The notes: generated from the letters alone by a model not told the origin. DNA of 64,000 bases from Pontibacter aquaedesilientis (GCF_014773225.1 NZ_JACXAJ010000004.1:124001-188000), one strand, 5' to 3'; counted from the first letter of the stretch, positions 34,536 to 44,280 are shown. Numbers and translations: made by a program.

Positions 34536-37500
34536 CTACGACAGGCTAACCACCAGATCGTCTGTATTCACCAGCGAGCCCTCCGGCAAATGCAGACCAG
34601 CAATCTTGGTAGCCTCCGAAGCGGTAATGGTCGTTTCCATCTTCATGGCCTCGATCACGAACAGCGGTGTATTTCTTTTAACTTCCTGATCTTTCTCCAC
34701 CAGTATCTTCGACAACAAGCCCTGTAGCGGCGCCCCAATGTGCTTTGGGTTGCCTTTATCGACCTTTTGGTGTTGCACCCGCTCCACTTTCACAGATTTG
34801 TCGCGCACTTCGATATTACGGGTCTGGCCGTTGAGCTTGAAGAACACGGTACGCATCCCGTCCTCGTCTACGTGGCCTAACGACTGATACTTGATGACAA
34901 TGGACTTGCCGCGGGCTATGTCGATAATGGCCTCCTCGCCCTGTTGCATGCCATAGAAAAACAGACGCGTCGGGATTTTGGATACGTTACCATATTGTTC
35001 GTAGTGCTTGTGGTAGGCCTCGTATACCTTGGGGTAGAGCTGGTACGAAAGGAAATCCGTATACTTGGTGTGCTCCCCAAACTTCTCCTGAAACTCCCGA
35101 AACTCCTGATCCAGATTGATAGGCTCCAGATGTTCATTCGGACGCACGTCGTAAGGCTGCTCGTCTTTGAGCACAATGGCTTGCAGCTTTTTCGGGAAAC
35201 CACCCGCTGGCTGTCCCAGATCGCCGCGGAACAACGACTGCACCGATTCCGGGAAGGAAATCTGATCCCCTCGCTCCAGCACATCTACCGTTGTTAGGTC
35301 ATTGGAAACAAGGTATAGCGCCATATCCCCTACTACCTTCGAGCTTGGCGTCACCTTCACCAGGTCCCCGAACAGCTGGTTCACCTCAGCATAGGTTTCT
35401 TTAATCAACTCCCATTTATCGCCCAGACCGAGCGCATTGGCTTGCGGACGCAGGTTGGAATATTGTCCACCCGGAATTTCGTGGTGGTATACCTCCGCCG
35501 TGCCCGCTTTCAGCCCCGACTCAAACGGATAGTAATACTCGCGCACCGTTTCCCAGTAATTGGAGTGCCGGTTGAGGCTTTTCTGGTCGAACTCGCGGTG
35601 CCGCTCCTGAAAGCGCATGGCTTCCACCATACTGTTAAAGTTCGGCTGCGAAGTGAGGCCAGACATGGAACCCAAGGCCACATCCACCACATCCACCCCT
35701 GCCTCAATAGCTTTCAGGTAAGTGGCGGACTGTATACCAGAGGTGTCATGCGTGTGCAGATGGATGGGCAGCTTCACAGTGTCGCGGAGCGCTTCCACGA
35801 GCACAGTGGCCGCGTATGGCTTCAGCAAACCGGCCATGTCTTTGATGGCCAAAATGTGCGCCCCGGCATCTTCCAGTTGCTTGGCCAGTTGCAGGTAGTA
35901 CTCTAAGTTGTACTTGGTCTTCTTCGGGTTCAGGATATCGCCTGTATAGCAGATCGCGCCCTCGGCCAAACCACCTGTGCGTTTGCGCACGTAATTGATG
36001 CAAGGCTCCATGCTCTTCATCCAGTTGAGCGAGTCGAAAATGCGGAAAACATCCACGCCTGTCTCCCACGATTTCTCTACAAACGACTCAATCAGGTTAT
36101 CCGGATAGGCCTTGTACCCCACCCCGTTCGAACCTCGGATAAGCATTTGCAACAAAATGTTAGGGATAGCCTCCCGGATTTCGGCCAGTCGGCGCCACGG
36201 GTCTTCGTGCAGGAAGCGCAGACACACATCGAAGGTGGCACCACCCCATACCTCCATACTGAAAGTCTGCGGATGGTCCTTGGCGTAGGCTTCGGCTATT
36301 TTGAGCAGGTCGAAGCTGCGCATGCGGGTCGCCAGCAAAGATTGATGCGCGTCCCGGAAGGTAGTGTCGGTGTAGTGAATCTGCTTGTTGTTGCGCAGCC
36401 ATTTGGAGAATTCGTCCGGGCCGAGTTCCGTGAGGAGGTCTTTGGTACCGCGCTCATATGGCTTGTTCAGATTGAAGCCCGTAAAATCCGGCTTGGAAAG
36501 CACCTTGTTCGGGTCAGGATTTTTTACATCGGGGTGACCGTTTACGATCACATCGGCCAAAAAGCTAAGCATTTTGGTTGCACGGTCCTTGCTCTTCCGG
36601 AATACAAAAAGCTCGGAGTGGTTCTTCACAAAGTCCACCGTGGCGTCGCCGGAAACAAAAACAGGGTGCGTGATGATATTCTGCAGGAACTGAATGTTCT
36701 GCTTCACGCCCCGAATTCGGAACTCGTCCAGGGTGCGCGACATTTTCATGGCGGCGTGACGTAGTGTCGGTGCCTGCGCCGATACTTTTACCAAGAGCGA
36801 GTCGAAGAAGGGGCTGATTTTAGCGCCCTGGTACACGCTACCCTGATCGAGACGAATACCGAATCCGCCGGCACTGCGGTAGGCGATGATGGTACCATAA
36901 TCCGGCTTAAACTCATTTTCCGGGTCTTCCGTCGTGATGCGGCACTGAATGGCCACCCCATTTGCCCGCACCGTATGCTGCGGACCGAGCAATACTTCCT
37001 CATGGTCCAGAGCGTAGCCATCGGCGATAAAGATCTGTGTCTTGATCAAGTCGATCCCCGTAATCATCTCCGTGACCGTGTGCTCCACCTGAATGCGCGG
37101 ATTCACCTCAATGAAGTAGATATTATTGTTGTGCGGCTCCACCAGAAATTCCACTGTGCCCACGTTGTTGTAGTTAACGGCCTTGCAGATACGGATGGCA
37201 TAGTCGTAAAGCTGCTGGCGGGTTTCTTCGTTCAGGCTAATGGCTGGGGCCACTTCTACCACTTTCTGGAAGCGGCGCTGCACCGAACAATCGCGCTCAA
37301 ACAGGTGCGTGATGTTGCCGTAGTTGTCAGCCACGATCTGTACTTCGATGTGCTTCGGGTTCTCTACATACTTCTCCAAAAAAAGCGTGTCATCCCCGAA
37401 GGCTTTTAGGGCCTCGTTTTTCGCCTCGAAAAAGCCTTTTTCCAACTGTTCGTCGTCACGGATCACGCGCATACCGCGTCCGCCACCACCAGCAGCAGCC

Positions 37501-37979
37501 TTGAGCATGAGTGGGTAGCCGATGCGGTGCGCCTCTTCAAGAGCAGTTTCAAAAGTATTCAGGTCGAGGTCATTGCTCTGGATGATCGGCACATCGCAGC
37601 TCACAGCTACTTTCTTGGCCGAAACTTTGTCGCCCAGCGAGCCCATTACCTCTGGCCGCGGCCCGATGAAGATGATGCCGTTTTCGGCGCACTTACGGGA
37701 GAAATGCTGGTTCTCAGACAGGAAGCCGTAGCCTGGGTGTATGGCGTCTACTCCGTTTTCCTTGGCGATGGCAATGATCCCGTCGATGTCCAGGTAAGGC
37801 TGCAACGGCTGGTTATCCTTGCCGATCTGGTAGGCCTCGTCGGCTTTGTAGCGGTGCAGCGAGTAGCGGTCTTCATAGGTATAGATGGCCACTGTCTGGA
37901 TGTTGAGTTCGGTACAGGCCCTGAGCACACGGATGGCGATTTCGCCGCGGTTGGCGACAAGTACTTTTTTTATTTTCAT
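34536..37979 (-). CDS. pyc: Pyruvate carboxylase
   Basis: A 1147-residue biotin enzyme making oxaloacetate from pyruvate and bicarbonate. Domains in order: biotin carboxylase (KKVLVANRGEIAIRVLRACT at the start; LMLKAAAGGGGRGMRVIRDD near 155; FLVEPHNNNIYFIEVNPRIQ near 280); the carboxyltransferase TIM barrel from about 530 (FRDAHQSLLATRMRSFDLLK, and IAIKDMAGLLKP-like ILAIKDMAGLLKPYAATV near 700); and a C-terminal biotinyl domain with the biotin lysine in FVIEAMKMETTI near 1110. The full-length single-chain form is present with no break. It is monocistronic on the minus strand, with an AGGTATAG copy just upstream of its start (37995). Confidence 0.96.
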   Translation of the reverse strand: MKIKKVLVANRGEIAIRVLRACTELNIQTVAIYTYEDRYSLHRYKADEAYQIGKDNQPLQPYLDIDGIIAIAKENGVDAIHPGYGFLSENQHFSRKCAENGIIFIGPRPEVMGSLGDKVSAKKVAVSCDVPIIQSNDLDLNTFETALEEAHRIGYPLMLKAAAGGGGRGMRVIRDDEQLEKGFFEAKNEALKAFGDDTLFLEKYVENPKHIEVQIVADNYGNITHLFERDCSVQRRFQKVVEVAPAISLNEETRQQLYDYAIRICKAVNYNNVGTVEFLVEPHNNNIYFIEVNPRIQVEHTVTEMITGIDLIKTQIFIADGYALDHEEVLLGPQHTVRANGVAIQCRITTEDPENEFKPDYGTIIAYRSAGGFGIRLDQGSVYQGAKISPFFDSLLVKVSAQAPTLRHAAMKMSRTLDEFRIRGVKQNIQFLQNIITHPVFVSGDATVDFVKNHSELFVFRKSKDRATKMLSFLADVIVNGHPDVKNPDPNKVLSKPDFTGFNLNKPYERGTKDLLTELGPDEFSKWLRNNKQIHYTDTTFRDAHQSLLATRMRSFDLLKIAEAYAKDHPQTFSMEVWGGATFDVCLRFLHEDPWRRLAEIREAIPNILLQMLIRGSNGVGYKAYPDNLIESFVEKSWETGVDVFRIFDSLNWMKSMEPCINYVRKRTGGLAEGAICYTGDILNPKKTKYNLEYYLQLAKQLEDAGAHILAIKDMAGLLKPYAATVLVEALRDTVKLPIHLHTHDTSGIQSATYLKAIEAGVDVVDVALGSMSGLTSQPNFNSMVEAMRFQERHREFDQKSLNRHSNYWETVREYYYPFESGLKAGTAEVYHHEIPGGQYSNLRPQANALGLGDKWELIKETYAEVNQLFGDLVKVTPSSKVVGDMALYLVSNDLTTVDVLERGDQISFPESVQSLFRGDLGQPAGGFPKKLQAIVLKDEQPYDVRPNEHLEPINLDQEFREFQEKFGEHTKYTDFLSYQLYPKVYEAYHKHYEQYGNVSKIPTRLFFYGMQQGEEAIIDIARGKSIVIKYQSLGHVDEDGMRTVFFKLNGQTRNIEVRDKSVKVERVQHQKVDKGNPKHIGAPLQGLLSKILVEKDQEVKRNTPLFVIEAMKMETTITASEATKIAGLHLPEGSLVNTDDLVVSLS

Positions 37980-38300
37980 ATCAGGTGAGATGTAAGGTAT
38001 AGCTTCACTATATATTTTATGGGTTAAGGGCTAACAGAAAATACGGTTAGGCCACAGGTACAAGCCATTACTATAAAATAAGTACAGAAGGTGACAGACG
38101 AGAATAGGAAGAGCCTGCCGCTTTGAAAACACCCCTTAATACAGGCTTTTTCTGGATAAGGTTATAATGCAATTAGGCTGCCGTTGGCACCCGACTGAGG
38201 TGTTCATGAGATAGTCGGAGCATTCGGCGTCACAAATCATCCGATAGCCTGAACAATCACAAAATTCGTCAGTTGTTACAAGGTATAACAGGTATAGCCC
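37980..38300. other. Spacer between divergent pyc and SDR genes
   Basis: About 320 bases without a credible reading frame. It holds AGGTATAG copies at 37995 and 38290, the second preceded by a related AGGTATAAC ten bases upstream, directly before the SDR start codon. I could not identify a confident promoter in either direction. Confidence 0.45.
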
Positions 38301-39020
38301 ATGCGATTTGAACAAAAAAATATCCTTCTGATTGGCGGCACATCAGGTATAGGACTGGCCACAGCCCGCTTGCTGCAACAGCAAGGAGCCACCGTAGTAG
38401 TTGCTTCCCGAAAACCATCTGAAGAAATAAAGGAATTAGGTATAGCTCACGTCACGCTCGACGTGTTGGCTTTCGATCGGGCCTTCACGGCCGACCTGCC
38501 GGCTGAACTACATGGTTTTGTTTACTTCCCGGGCAGTATCAAGCTGCGGCCATTTGAACGGATGAGCGTGGAGGATTTCATGCAGGAGTATGAGCTGAAT
38601 GTGCTGGGCGCCGTGCAATGTCTGAAGGCTGTTCTTCCCCTACTCAAAAAACCTACACACGCCAGCATTGTCCTTTTCAGCACGGTAGCGGCACGACTGG
38701 GCATGCCCTTCCATTCCTCCATTGCATCCAGCAAGGCTGCACTCGAGGGACTTGCGGTTTCGCTGGCGGCGGAGTATGCGACCACTGGTATACGAGTCAA
38801 TGCCATTGCCCCTTCCCTCACCGCCACCCCACTGGCACAATCGCTGCTCAGCACGCCCGAAAAAGCCGAGGCCGCTGCCAAACGCCATCCGCTGGGGCGC
38901 GTAGGAAAACCAGAAGACCTGGCAAGCGCGGCCCTATACCTGCTGAGCGACGAATCCAGTTGGATGACCGGCCAGATTCTGCGTCCTGACGGGGGTATGA
39001 GCTCAGTTAAACTATTTTGA
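38301..39020 (+). CDS. SDR family oxidoreductase
   Basis: A 239-residue classical SDR: LLIGGTSGIGLATARLLQQQ at the start (TGxxxGIG with Gly-Thr), FVYFPGSIKLRPFERMS near 72 in place of the common NNAG, and FSTVAARLGMPFHSSIASSK giving the catalytic Ser and Lys near 125-145. The usual catalytic Tyr position reads Ser (HSSIASSK rather than YxxSK), which is unusual and may alter or abolish classical activity. The C-terminus SSWMTGQILRPDGGMSSVKL is typical. Two tandem copies of the GGTATA motif lie in the 16 bases before the ATG, and GGTATA also encodes Gly-Ile twice in the first 50 residues. Confidence 0.83.
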   Translation: MRFEQKNILLIGGTSGIGLATARLLQQQGATVVVASRKPSEEIKELGIAHVTLDVLAFDRAFTADLPAELHGFVYFPGSIKLRPFERMSVEDFMQEYELNVLGAVQCLKAVLPLLKKPTHASIVLFSTVAARLGMPFHSSIASSKAALEGLAVSLAAEYATTGIRVNAIAPSLTATPLAQSLLSTPEKAEAAAKRHPLGRVGKPEDLASAALYLLSDESSWMTGQILRPDGGMSSVKLF

Positions 39021-39082
39021 AATAAACCTTTGAGTCGCCAGCTCTTACTTTACATAATTTTACAAATTCAACCATAAACCGA

Positions 39083-40390
39083 ATGCTTTCCATTTTCTGG
39101 TTTCGCCGCGATTTGCGCCTGGATGACAATGCCGGGTTGTACGAAGCTCTGCGAAGTGATCATCCCGTATTGCCGGTTTTCATTTTTGATAAACTGATAC
39201 TGGACAAACTTGATGACAAGCAGGATGCGCGCGTCACATTCATCCATGAAACGGTCATCGAACTCAGGAAAGAACTGGAAGCGAAAGGCGGCACGTTACT
39301 GGTCAGGTATGGAGAGCCATTGGAGGTATTGCGTGAACTGATAAAAGCGCATGAAATGGCGGCAGTTTATACCAACCACGACTATGAGCCCTATGCCCGG
39401 GAGCGCGACAATCAGGTGCAGGAACTTTTACAAACCGAAGGGATAGCTTTCCATACCTATAAGGACCAGGTGATCTTTGAGCGTGATGAGATCATGACCG
39501 GCTCGGGCACGCCCTACAAGGTATACACGCCTTACAAAAACACCTGGCTCAAGAAGTTCAAGGAAGATATGGTCAAACCCTACCCCAGCCTACGACACTT
39601 GGACAAACTGGCCAATATAAAAGCCGAGGCTATACCTACACTTGAAGAAATGGGCTTCCGAAAATCGAACCTGCAAGTGCCAAAACCTCTACTCTCAAAA
39701 CAAGTCCTGGAAAATTATGCCGCCAAGCGTGACCTGCCTGCCTTAGACGCGACCAGCCATGTGAGTCCATACCTGCGTTTCGGGCTGATAAGTGTGCGCA
39801 GCCTGGTAGCCAAGGCATTGCAACACAGCGACACCTGGCTGCAGGAGCTTATCTGGCGAGAATTCTTTATGCAGCTGCTCTACCATTTCCCTGAATCGGC
39901 TACGGAAAGCTTTGCCCCTAAATTCCGGCACATCAGCTGGCGCAACGACGAAGTTGATTTCCAAAAATGGTGCGAAGGCAAAACAGGCTTCCCACTGGTG
40001 GATGCAGGTATGCGGCAACTCAACGCTACAGGCTTTATGCATAATCGGGTACGCATGGTGGTGGCCAGCTTTCTGGTAAAGGACCTGCTCATCGATTGGC
40101 GTTGGGGCGAAGCCTATTTTGCTGAAAAACTGCTGGACTACGAACAATCAAGCAACGTAGGTAACTGGCAATGGGCTGCCGGAACAGGTGCCGACGCACA
40201 GCCTTATTTCCGGGTCTTCAACCCCAGCAGCCAGTCAGAAAAGTTCGACAGGGACAAGGCATACATGAGACGCTGGGTACCCGAATTGGATACACCAGCC
40301 TACCCTGAACCTATGGTAGACCACGCGATGGCCCGCGACCGGGCGGTGTCGGCATTTAAAAAAGCCATTGCTGAGATGCCGCAAACTTAA
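39083..40390 (+). CDS. phrB: Deoxyribodipyrimidine photolyase
   Basis: A 435-residue photolyase/cryptochrome that repairs UV pyrimidine dimers with light. The N-terminal antenna domain starts IFWFRRDLRLDDNAGLYEAL. The FAD domain shows TSHVSPYLRFGLISVRSLV near 228, LIWREFFMQLLYHFPE near 255, GFPLVDAGMRQLNATGFMHN near 300 and NRVRMVVASFLVKDLLIDWR after it, then NVGNWQWAAGTGADAQPYFR near 360, including the Asn contacting the flavin and the substrate-binding Trp region. This is the CPD class I pattern. It follows the SDR gene by 62 bases on the same strand. Confidence 0.94.
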   Translation: MLSIFWFRRDLRLDDNAGLYEALRSDHPVLPVFIFDKLILDKLDDKQDARVTFIHETVIELRKELEAKGGTLLVRYGEPLEVLRELIKAHEMAAVYTNHDYEPYARERDNQVQELLQTEGIAFHTYKDQVIFERDEIMTGSGTPYKVYTPYKNTWLKKFKEDMVKPYPSLRHLDKLANIKAEAIPTLEEMGFRKSNLQVPKPLLSKQVLENYAAKRDLPALDATSHVSPYLRFGLISVRSLVAKALQHSDTWLQELIWREFFMQLLYHFPESATESFAPKFRHISWRNDEVDFQKWCEGKTGFPLVDAGMRQLNATGFMHNRVRMVVASFLVKDLLIDWRWGEAYFAEKLLDYEQSSNVGNWQWAAGTGADAQPYFRVFNPSSQSEKFDRDKAYMRRWVPELDTPAYPEPMVDHAMARDRAVSAFKKAIAEMPQT

Positions 40391-40479
40391 ATCGGTTTTC
40401 CTAAAGCATAATTGGAAACAAGATGGCCAGTAAATTATAAGCTTCAGGTATAGCCCTGTATAATCTTGCAATGGATGTG

Positions 40480-40487
40480 TATCTTTG
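40480..40487 (+). promoter_or_regulatory. -7 box abutting a start codon
   Basis: TATCTTTG seven bases before the ATG at 40494, so the transcript should start at about 40491 with a leader of a few bases at most. No clear -33. Confidence 0.5.
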
Positions 40488-40493
40488 GGACTC

Positions 40494-41399
40494 ATGTCCA
40501 GAAACCTGCTCCTTTTTTGGCTCTGCTGTTTGTTTGCGTTGCAACCTTTACAAGGTATAGCGCAGGCACCCGATACCCTGTCGGCACACGTCAGCAAGCA
40601 GCGGCTGCTACTGCTGGGCACCGGCTTCACGGTGGGCTATACGGCTATGCTGGTTTCCCTCAACAGCGCCTGGTATAAAGATCAGGAACGCACCAGTTTC
40701 CATTTATTTAACGACAACCGGCAGTGGAAACAGATGGACAAGGCGGGGCATTTCTGGGGGTCCTTTCACGAAAGCCGTGCCGGTATAGACTTGCTGCGCT
40801 GGGCTGGGGTGCCGGACAAGAAAGCGATCTGGTACGGCGGATTGGTAGGTATAGCTTTACAAACACCCATCGAACTATTCGACGGTTACCAGCCTGATTA
40901 CGGTGCTTCGGTTGGTGACTTGGTAGCCAATACGGTTGGCTCTGCCGCCATTATGGCCCAGGAACTGGCCTGGCGGGAGGTACGCATCATGCCCAAGTTC
41001 TCTTTCCAGGCCACCCGGTATGCCGCCGAGCGCCCCAATGTGCTGGGCAATAACCTGGCCGAACAGGCCCTGAAAGATTACAATGGTCAAACCTATTGGC
41101 TGTCAGTGAACCTAGGCAGTTTTCTGAAGCCGGAAAGCAAATACCCGAAATGGTTGAGCATTGCCATTGGGTATGGTGCCGATGGGATGGTCTACAATGA
41201 CCCGGAACTGAACAGCGCCCGTGGGTTCAACGCCCATCGCCAGTACTACTTAAGCCCCGACCTCAACTTGATGCACTTCAAGGGACGCAGTAAAGTGCTC
41301 AATACCACCCTCTACATCCTCAGCATAATCAAGATCCCGGCACCTACTCTTGAGTACAGCCGGACAGGCGGAATGCGTTTCCATCCGGTATACTTCTAA
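40494..41399 (+). CDS. DUF2279 family exported protein
   Basis: About 301 residues: a signal peptide (NLLLFWLCCLFALQPLQGIA, cleavage near AQA) then a DUF2279-like region. DKAGHFWGSFHESRAGIDLL near 85 and GIALQTPIELFDGYQPDYGA near 120 are the family's polar/glycine motifs, and VGDLVANTVGSAAIMAQELA follows. It is probably in the outer membrane or periplasm; no function is established. I use the ATG at 40494, since the upstream TTG frame start at 40485 lies within the TATCTTTG promoter box. Gly-Ile pairs encoded by AGGTATAG occur at least twice. Confidence 0.75.
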   Translation: MSRNLLLFWLCCLFALQPLQGIAQAPDTLSAHVSKQRLLLLGTGFTVGYTAMLVSLNSAWYKDQERTSFHLFNDNRQWKQMDKAGHFWGSFHESRAGIDLLRWAGVPDKKAIWYGGLVGIALQTPIELFDGYQPDYGASVGDLVANTVGSAAIMAQELAWREVRIMPKFSFQATRYAAERPNVLGNNLAEQALKDYNGQTYWLSVNLGSFLKPESKYPKWLSIAIGYGADGMVYNDPELNSARGFNAHRQYYLSPDLNLMHFKGRSKVLNTTLYILSIIKIPAPTLEYSRTGGMRFHPVYF

Positions 41400-41429
41400 T
41401 TCGGGGCTACTAATCCGGCATACAAATCG

Positions 41430-41437
41430 TATCTTTG
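41430..41437 (+). promoter_or_regulatory. -7 box upstream of the Smr gene
   Basis: TATCTTTG, about 113 bases before the ATG at 41550, leaving a long leader that includes a low-complexity stretch of GAACAAC words. No clear -33. Confidence 0.35.
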
Positions 41438-41549
41438 AGTAAAGTACAAGCTGTACTTCAATATCTAAGGTATGGCAAGAGACCTATACATTGAGCATAG
41501 GCTTCTGTCAACAACGAACAACCATTAACCGATAACGAACAACGAATAT

Positions 41550-42506
41550 ATGAACGTAGGAGATCGCGTGCGCCTGATGTCGGGCAGAGAAGAAGGCATC
41601 ATCACACGCATACTGGATAATAATATTGTAGAGGTTGCCATTGATAACGACTTCACCATACCGGTGTCGCGTCGCGAAATCGTGCTGATTGCGCCGGAAG
41701 AGGCCAAGGCCTTCCGGGGACAGGAGCAGGAAACGGCAAGACCAGCCGCCCGTAAAGAGCCTGCGGCACCGGTGCTGGCCGAGAAAGGCATTTACCTGGC
41801 CATGGTGCATCAGTCTGAGGAATTGCTGGCAGCCACCGTCATCAACAACACCGATTATGATGTGCTGTTTACCTGTGGCGAAGAACGCAGCAACCAATAC
41901 CGTGGTTTGCAGAACGACAAACTGGCCCCCAAGGCAGCCCGTGTTGTGAGCCATTACCACCTGAAGGATTTTGAGAAATGGCCGACAATGATTGTGCAGT
42001 TCCTGCAGCACCGCAATGGCAGCCCGTCACTTTTCGAGCCGGTTACCAAAAAGGTACAGTTCCGGGCCAACTCTTTCTATAAAAGCAAGAAAACGGCCCC
42101 GGTGGTCAATAAAGAGGCCTACCTGTTCCAACTCGACACCAAACCGGTAGCTGTGGACACTGACAAGATAAAGGAGCAACTGGCCGAAAAACCAACTGCT
42201 CAGGAAAACAACAAAATACAGGCACCGGAGCATGAAGTAGACCTGCACATCGATAAACTGGTGGAGGACCACAGCGGCATGAGCAACAGCGCCATGCTCA
42301 AGCTTCAGCTAGATCGATTTCAGGACGCCCTGGAACGCACCATGGCTGCCAACATGCACGAAATCATCTTCATACACGGCTCAGGCAACGGCATACTCCG
42401 CAAAGAAATCCAGAAAATCTTGAGCCGCACGCCCGGCATCCGATTCTTCGAAGACGCCAAAAAGGAGAAATTCGGGTACGGAGCCACGTTGGTGAGACTT
42501 AGATAA
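41550..42506 (+). CDS. DUF2027 / Smr-domain protein
   Basis: A 318-residue Bacteroidota protein. The N-terminal half (VGDRVRLMSGREEGIITRIL, then FTIPVSRREIVLIAPEEAKA) is a small beta domain like those of MutS2-type proteins, followed by a DUF2027 region. The C-terminus is a Smr domain: VDLHIDKLVEDHSGMSNSAM near 230, EIIFIHGSGNGILRKEIQKI near 270, and GYGATLVRL at the end. HGSGNGILR holds the conserved Smr motif found in nucleases acting on branched DNA or stalled ribosomes. The role in this family is not established. Confidence 0.86.
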   Translation: MNVGDRVRLMSGREEGIITRILDNNIVEVAIDNDFTIPVSRREIVLIAPEEAKAFRGQEQETARPAARKEPAAPVLAEKGIYLAMVHQSEELLAATVINNTDYDVLFTCGEERSNQYRGLQNDKLAPKAARVVSHYHLKDFEKWPTMIVQFLQHRNGSPSLFEPVTKKVQFRANSFYKSKKTAPVVNKEAYLFQLDTKPVAVDTDKIKEQLAEKPTAQENNKIQAPEHEVDLHIDKLVEDHSGMSNSAMLKLQLDRFQDALERTMAANMHEIIFIHGSGNGILRKEIQKILSRTPGIRFFEDAKKEKFGYGATLVRLR

Positions 42507-42672
42507 ATTGTTAAATTGTTGATTGCTTAATTGTTTTGAGCTTCTACATAGCTTCTTGTAGTAAGGGATTAGGGTTGAGTAACTGTCGACCCGGCGCCAA
42601 TACAGAGACACTTAAATCGGAACCATTCCACTCTTACAACAATTTAACAATTAAACCATCAACAATTAATCA
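42507..42672. repeat. Low-complexity AACAATT-type words upstream of rnpB
   Basis: TTGTTAAATTGTTGATTGC near 42508 and its near-complement (CAATTTAACAATTAAACC, near 42640) flank about 110 bases. It is the same word family as upstream of pseB. It probably ends the Smr transcript as a hairpin. Confidence 0.5.
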
Positions 42673-42680
42673 TACCTTTG
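42673..42680 (+). promoter_or_regulatory. -7 box of rnpB
   Basis: TACCTTTG, an exact -7 element, about 15-20 bases before the 5' strand of the P1 helix. No clear TTTG at -33. Confidence 0.55.
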
Positions 42681-42693
42681 CAGGTATAGAAAG

Positions 42694-43153
42694 CTTAACA
42701 GCAAGCCGTCTTATCGCCGCTCCGCCTGGAGGGGAGGAAAGTCCGGGCAACGCAGAGCATCCTACTTCCTAACGGGAAGGGGCCTTTCGGGAGACGGAAA
42801 GGCTACAGCCAGTGCCACAGAAAATAACCGCCCTTAACAGTTTACAGGGAACAATAAACAGGGATCAGGTTTCTGACAACTGTTTACTGCTAACTGAAAC
42901 TGAAAAAGGGTAAGGGTGAAAAGGTGCGGTAAGAGCGCACCAGCGGCTGGGTGACCAGTCCGGCTGGGTAAACCTTAGGAGTTGAAAGACCAAATAGGCT
43001 GGCAGCGCTCCGCTTCGGCGGGGCTAAGGGCTGCTCGTCCGATGTCAGTGGGTAGGTCGATGGAGCCTGTGCGTGAGTGCAGGCCTAGATAAATGATAAG
43101 ACGTAGGGCTTCGGCCCGACGACAGAACCCGGCTTACAGGCTTGCTGTTAACT
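42694..43153 (+). ncRNA. rnpB: RNase P RNA (bacterial type A)
   Basis: The catalytic RNA that matures tRNA 5' ends. The 5' strand TTAACAGCAAGCC (42695-42707) pairs perfectly with GGCTTGCTGTTAA (43139-43151) to form P1. Conserved CR-I is seen as GAGGAAAGTCCGGGC near 42735. CR-V appears near the 3' end as CGACAGAACCCGGCTTAC, with GATAAATGATAAGACG-like sequence just before it. AGAGCGCACCAGCGGC in the middle is a conserved internal loop region. The length of about 460 bases is on the long side for a type A RNA. A T-rich run follows P1. Confidence 0.94.
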
Positions 43154-43213
43154 TTTCTTGTTTTCTATAAAGCGCTATACCTTCCCCAAGCCGGTATATC
43201 CCTGGCGTTTTTT

Positions 43214-43221
43214 TATCTTTG
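43214..43221 (+). promoter_or_regulatory. -7 box abutting a start codon
   Basis: TATCTTTG eight bases before the ATG at 43230, so the message would have almost no leader. No clear -33. Confidence 0.5.
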
Positions 43222-43229
43222 CGGTCATA

Positions 43230-44240
43230 ATGCATCTCAACATGACCAACCTTACCCTATACGACCCATTCCAGAAAATGCAGTTCAGCGACAGCCACTG
43301 CTTTCTGTGCGGCGCCCATACCTCACCCGAAAATCGCACGCCTGTTTTCGCGTCCTGGCTTCAGGACAGGTATAAGCTGCGGGACAAGGAACTGCTGCTG
43401 TTAGACAAGAGCGTAACCACTTTCGGCGAGCTTACCATCCCCTGCTGCGACACCTGCCATACCCAGCATGTTATACCTTTGGAGGAGGAAGTAGCCCAGG
43501 CGGCCTCGCAAGGTATAGCCGGGCTGCAGGCGTTGGAGGAGGAAAAGCTGTTCCATTGGATTGGCAAGATGTATTATGGTACGCTCGTGACGGAACTTAT
43601 AAAAGAAGCCGACCCGCTCATTATGCCACAAAATCCGGTCAGCGAAAACCCCAAAATGCTGGGTAAGTTCAGGGAGTTCTTCAAAGTGCTGCAGTCCATG
43701 CGGGTGCCGATGGTTTTCTCAGATTTTATACCTTGTTCACTATTTTTACTGGAAGTGAGCCCAACAGAAGATGACTTGCCATTTGAGTACCAGGACGAAC
43801 TGACGACCATGGCTTTCAGCATTAAACTGGGTTCGGTAGCGATTGTATGCACCTTGCTGGACAATGGCATAATCCGGAAGGCGCTCGGGAAACTATACCA
43901 TCTGACGAAGCAAGAGCAGCTCCACCCGATTCAGGTGGCCGAGTTTAAAGCCCGTGTTTTCTATGCGGCCTATATCTTCAACGTGGTGCCGGAGTATTTC
44001 GAGCGTCCTCTCAAACCGGAAGATACCCACCTCACATTGGACACCATCATCGATGATGTAACCAACGAGATCTTCAACCCCTGGGAAATGAGCGCCTATG
44101 CCCACATGCTCGAAGAAATGCTGAAACCATGGAGCATCCGGGAAAAAGAAATCCTGGCAAACCCACCGCAACCGATCAGCTTTCTGCTCGATGCCCAGTC
44201 TAACTTCCAGCATATGGAGCGCTATCAGAAAATGAATTAA
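43230..44240 (+). CDS. Conserved protein with a CxxC...CCxxC cluster
   Basis: About 336 residues. Near the N-terminus are two cysteine groups, HCFLCGAHTSPENRT and LTIPCCDTCHTQH, forming a likely zinc site of the kind seen at the start of HNH-like proteins, although no HNH triad follows. The rest is helical with no signal peptide. I do not recognise the family; it looks like a conserved Bacteroidota protein of unknown function. A longer in-frame start lies upstream at 43158, but a TATCTTTG promoter box at 43214 favours the ATG at 43230 or the next one at 43242. A terminator containing CTATACCT follows. Confidence 0.68.
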   Translation: MHLNMTNLTLYDPFQKMQFSDSHCFLCGAHTSPENRTPVFASWLQDRYKLRDKELLLLDKSVTTFGELTIPCCDTCHTQHVIPLEEEVAQAASQGIAGLQALEEEKLFHWIGKMYYGTLVTELIKEADPLIMPQNPVSENPKMLGKFREFFKVLQSMRVPMVFSDFIPCSLFLLEVSPTEDDLPFEYQDELTTMAFSIKLGSVAIVCTLLDNGIIRKALGKLYHLTKQEQLHPIQVAEFKARVFYAAYIFNVVPEYFERPLKPEDTHLTLDTIIDDVTNEIFNPWEMSAYAHMLEEMLKPWSIREKEILANPPQPISFLLDAQSNFQHMERYQKMN

Positions 44241-44246
44241 AGACAA

Positions 44247-44280
44247 AGGCCCGCTATACCTAAAATAGCGGGCCTCTTTT
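44247..44280 (+). terminator. Terminator with CTATACCT in stem and loop
   Basis: Stem AGGCCCGCTAT (44247-44257) with ATAGCGGGCCT (44265-44275), a 7-base loop, then a T-rich run. The abundant octamer lies across the stem-loop junction. Confidence 0.78.

Noticed and set aside
42536..42772. Open frame of 78 codons over the start of rnpB
   Set aside because: It runs into conserved RNase P RNA sequence, and the RNA explains the region.
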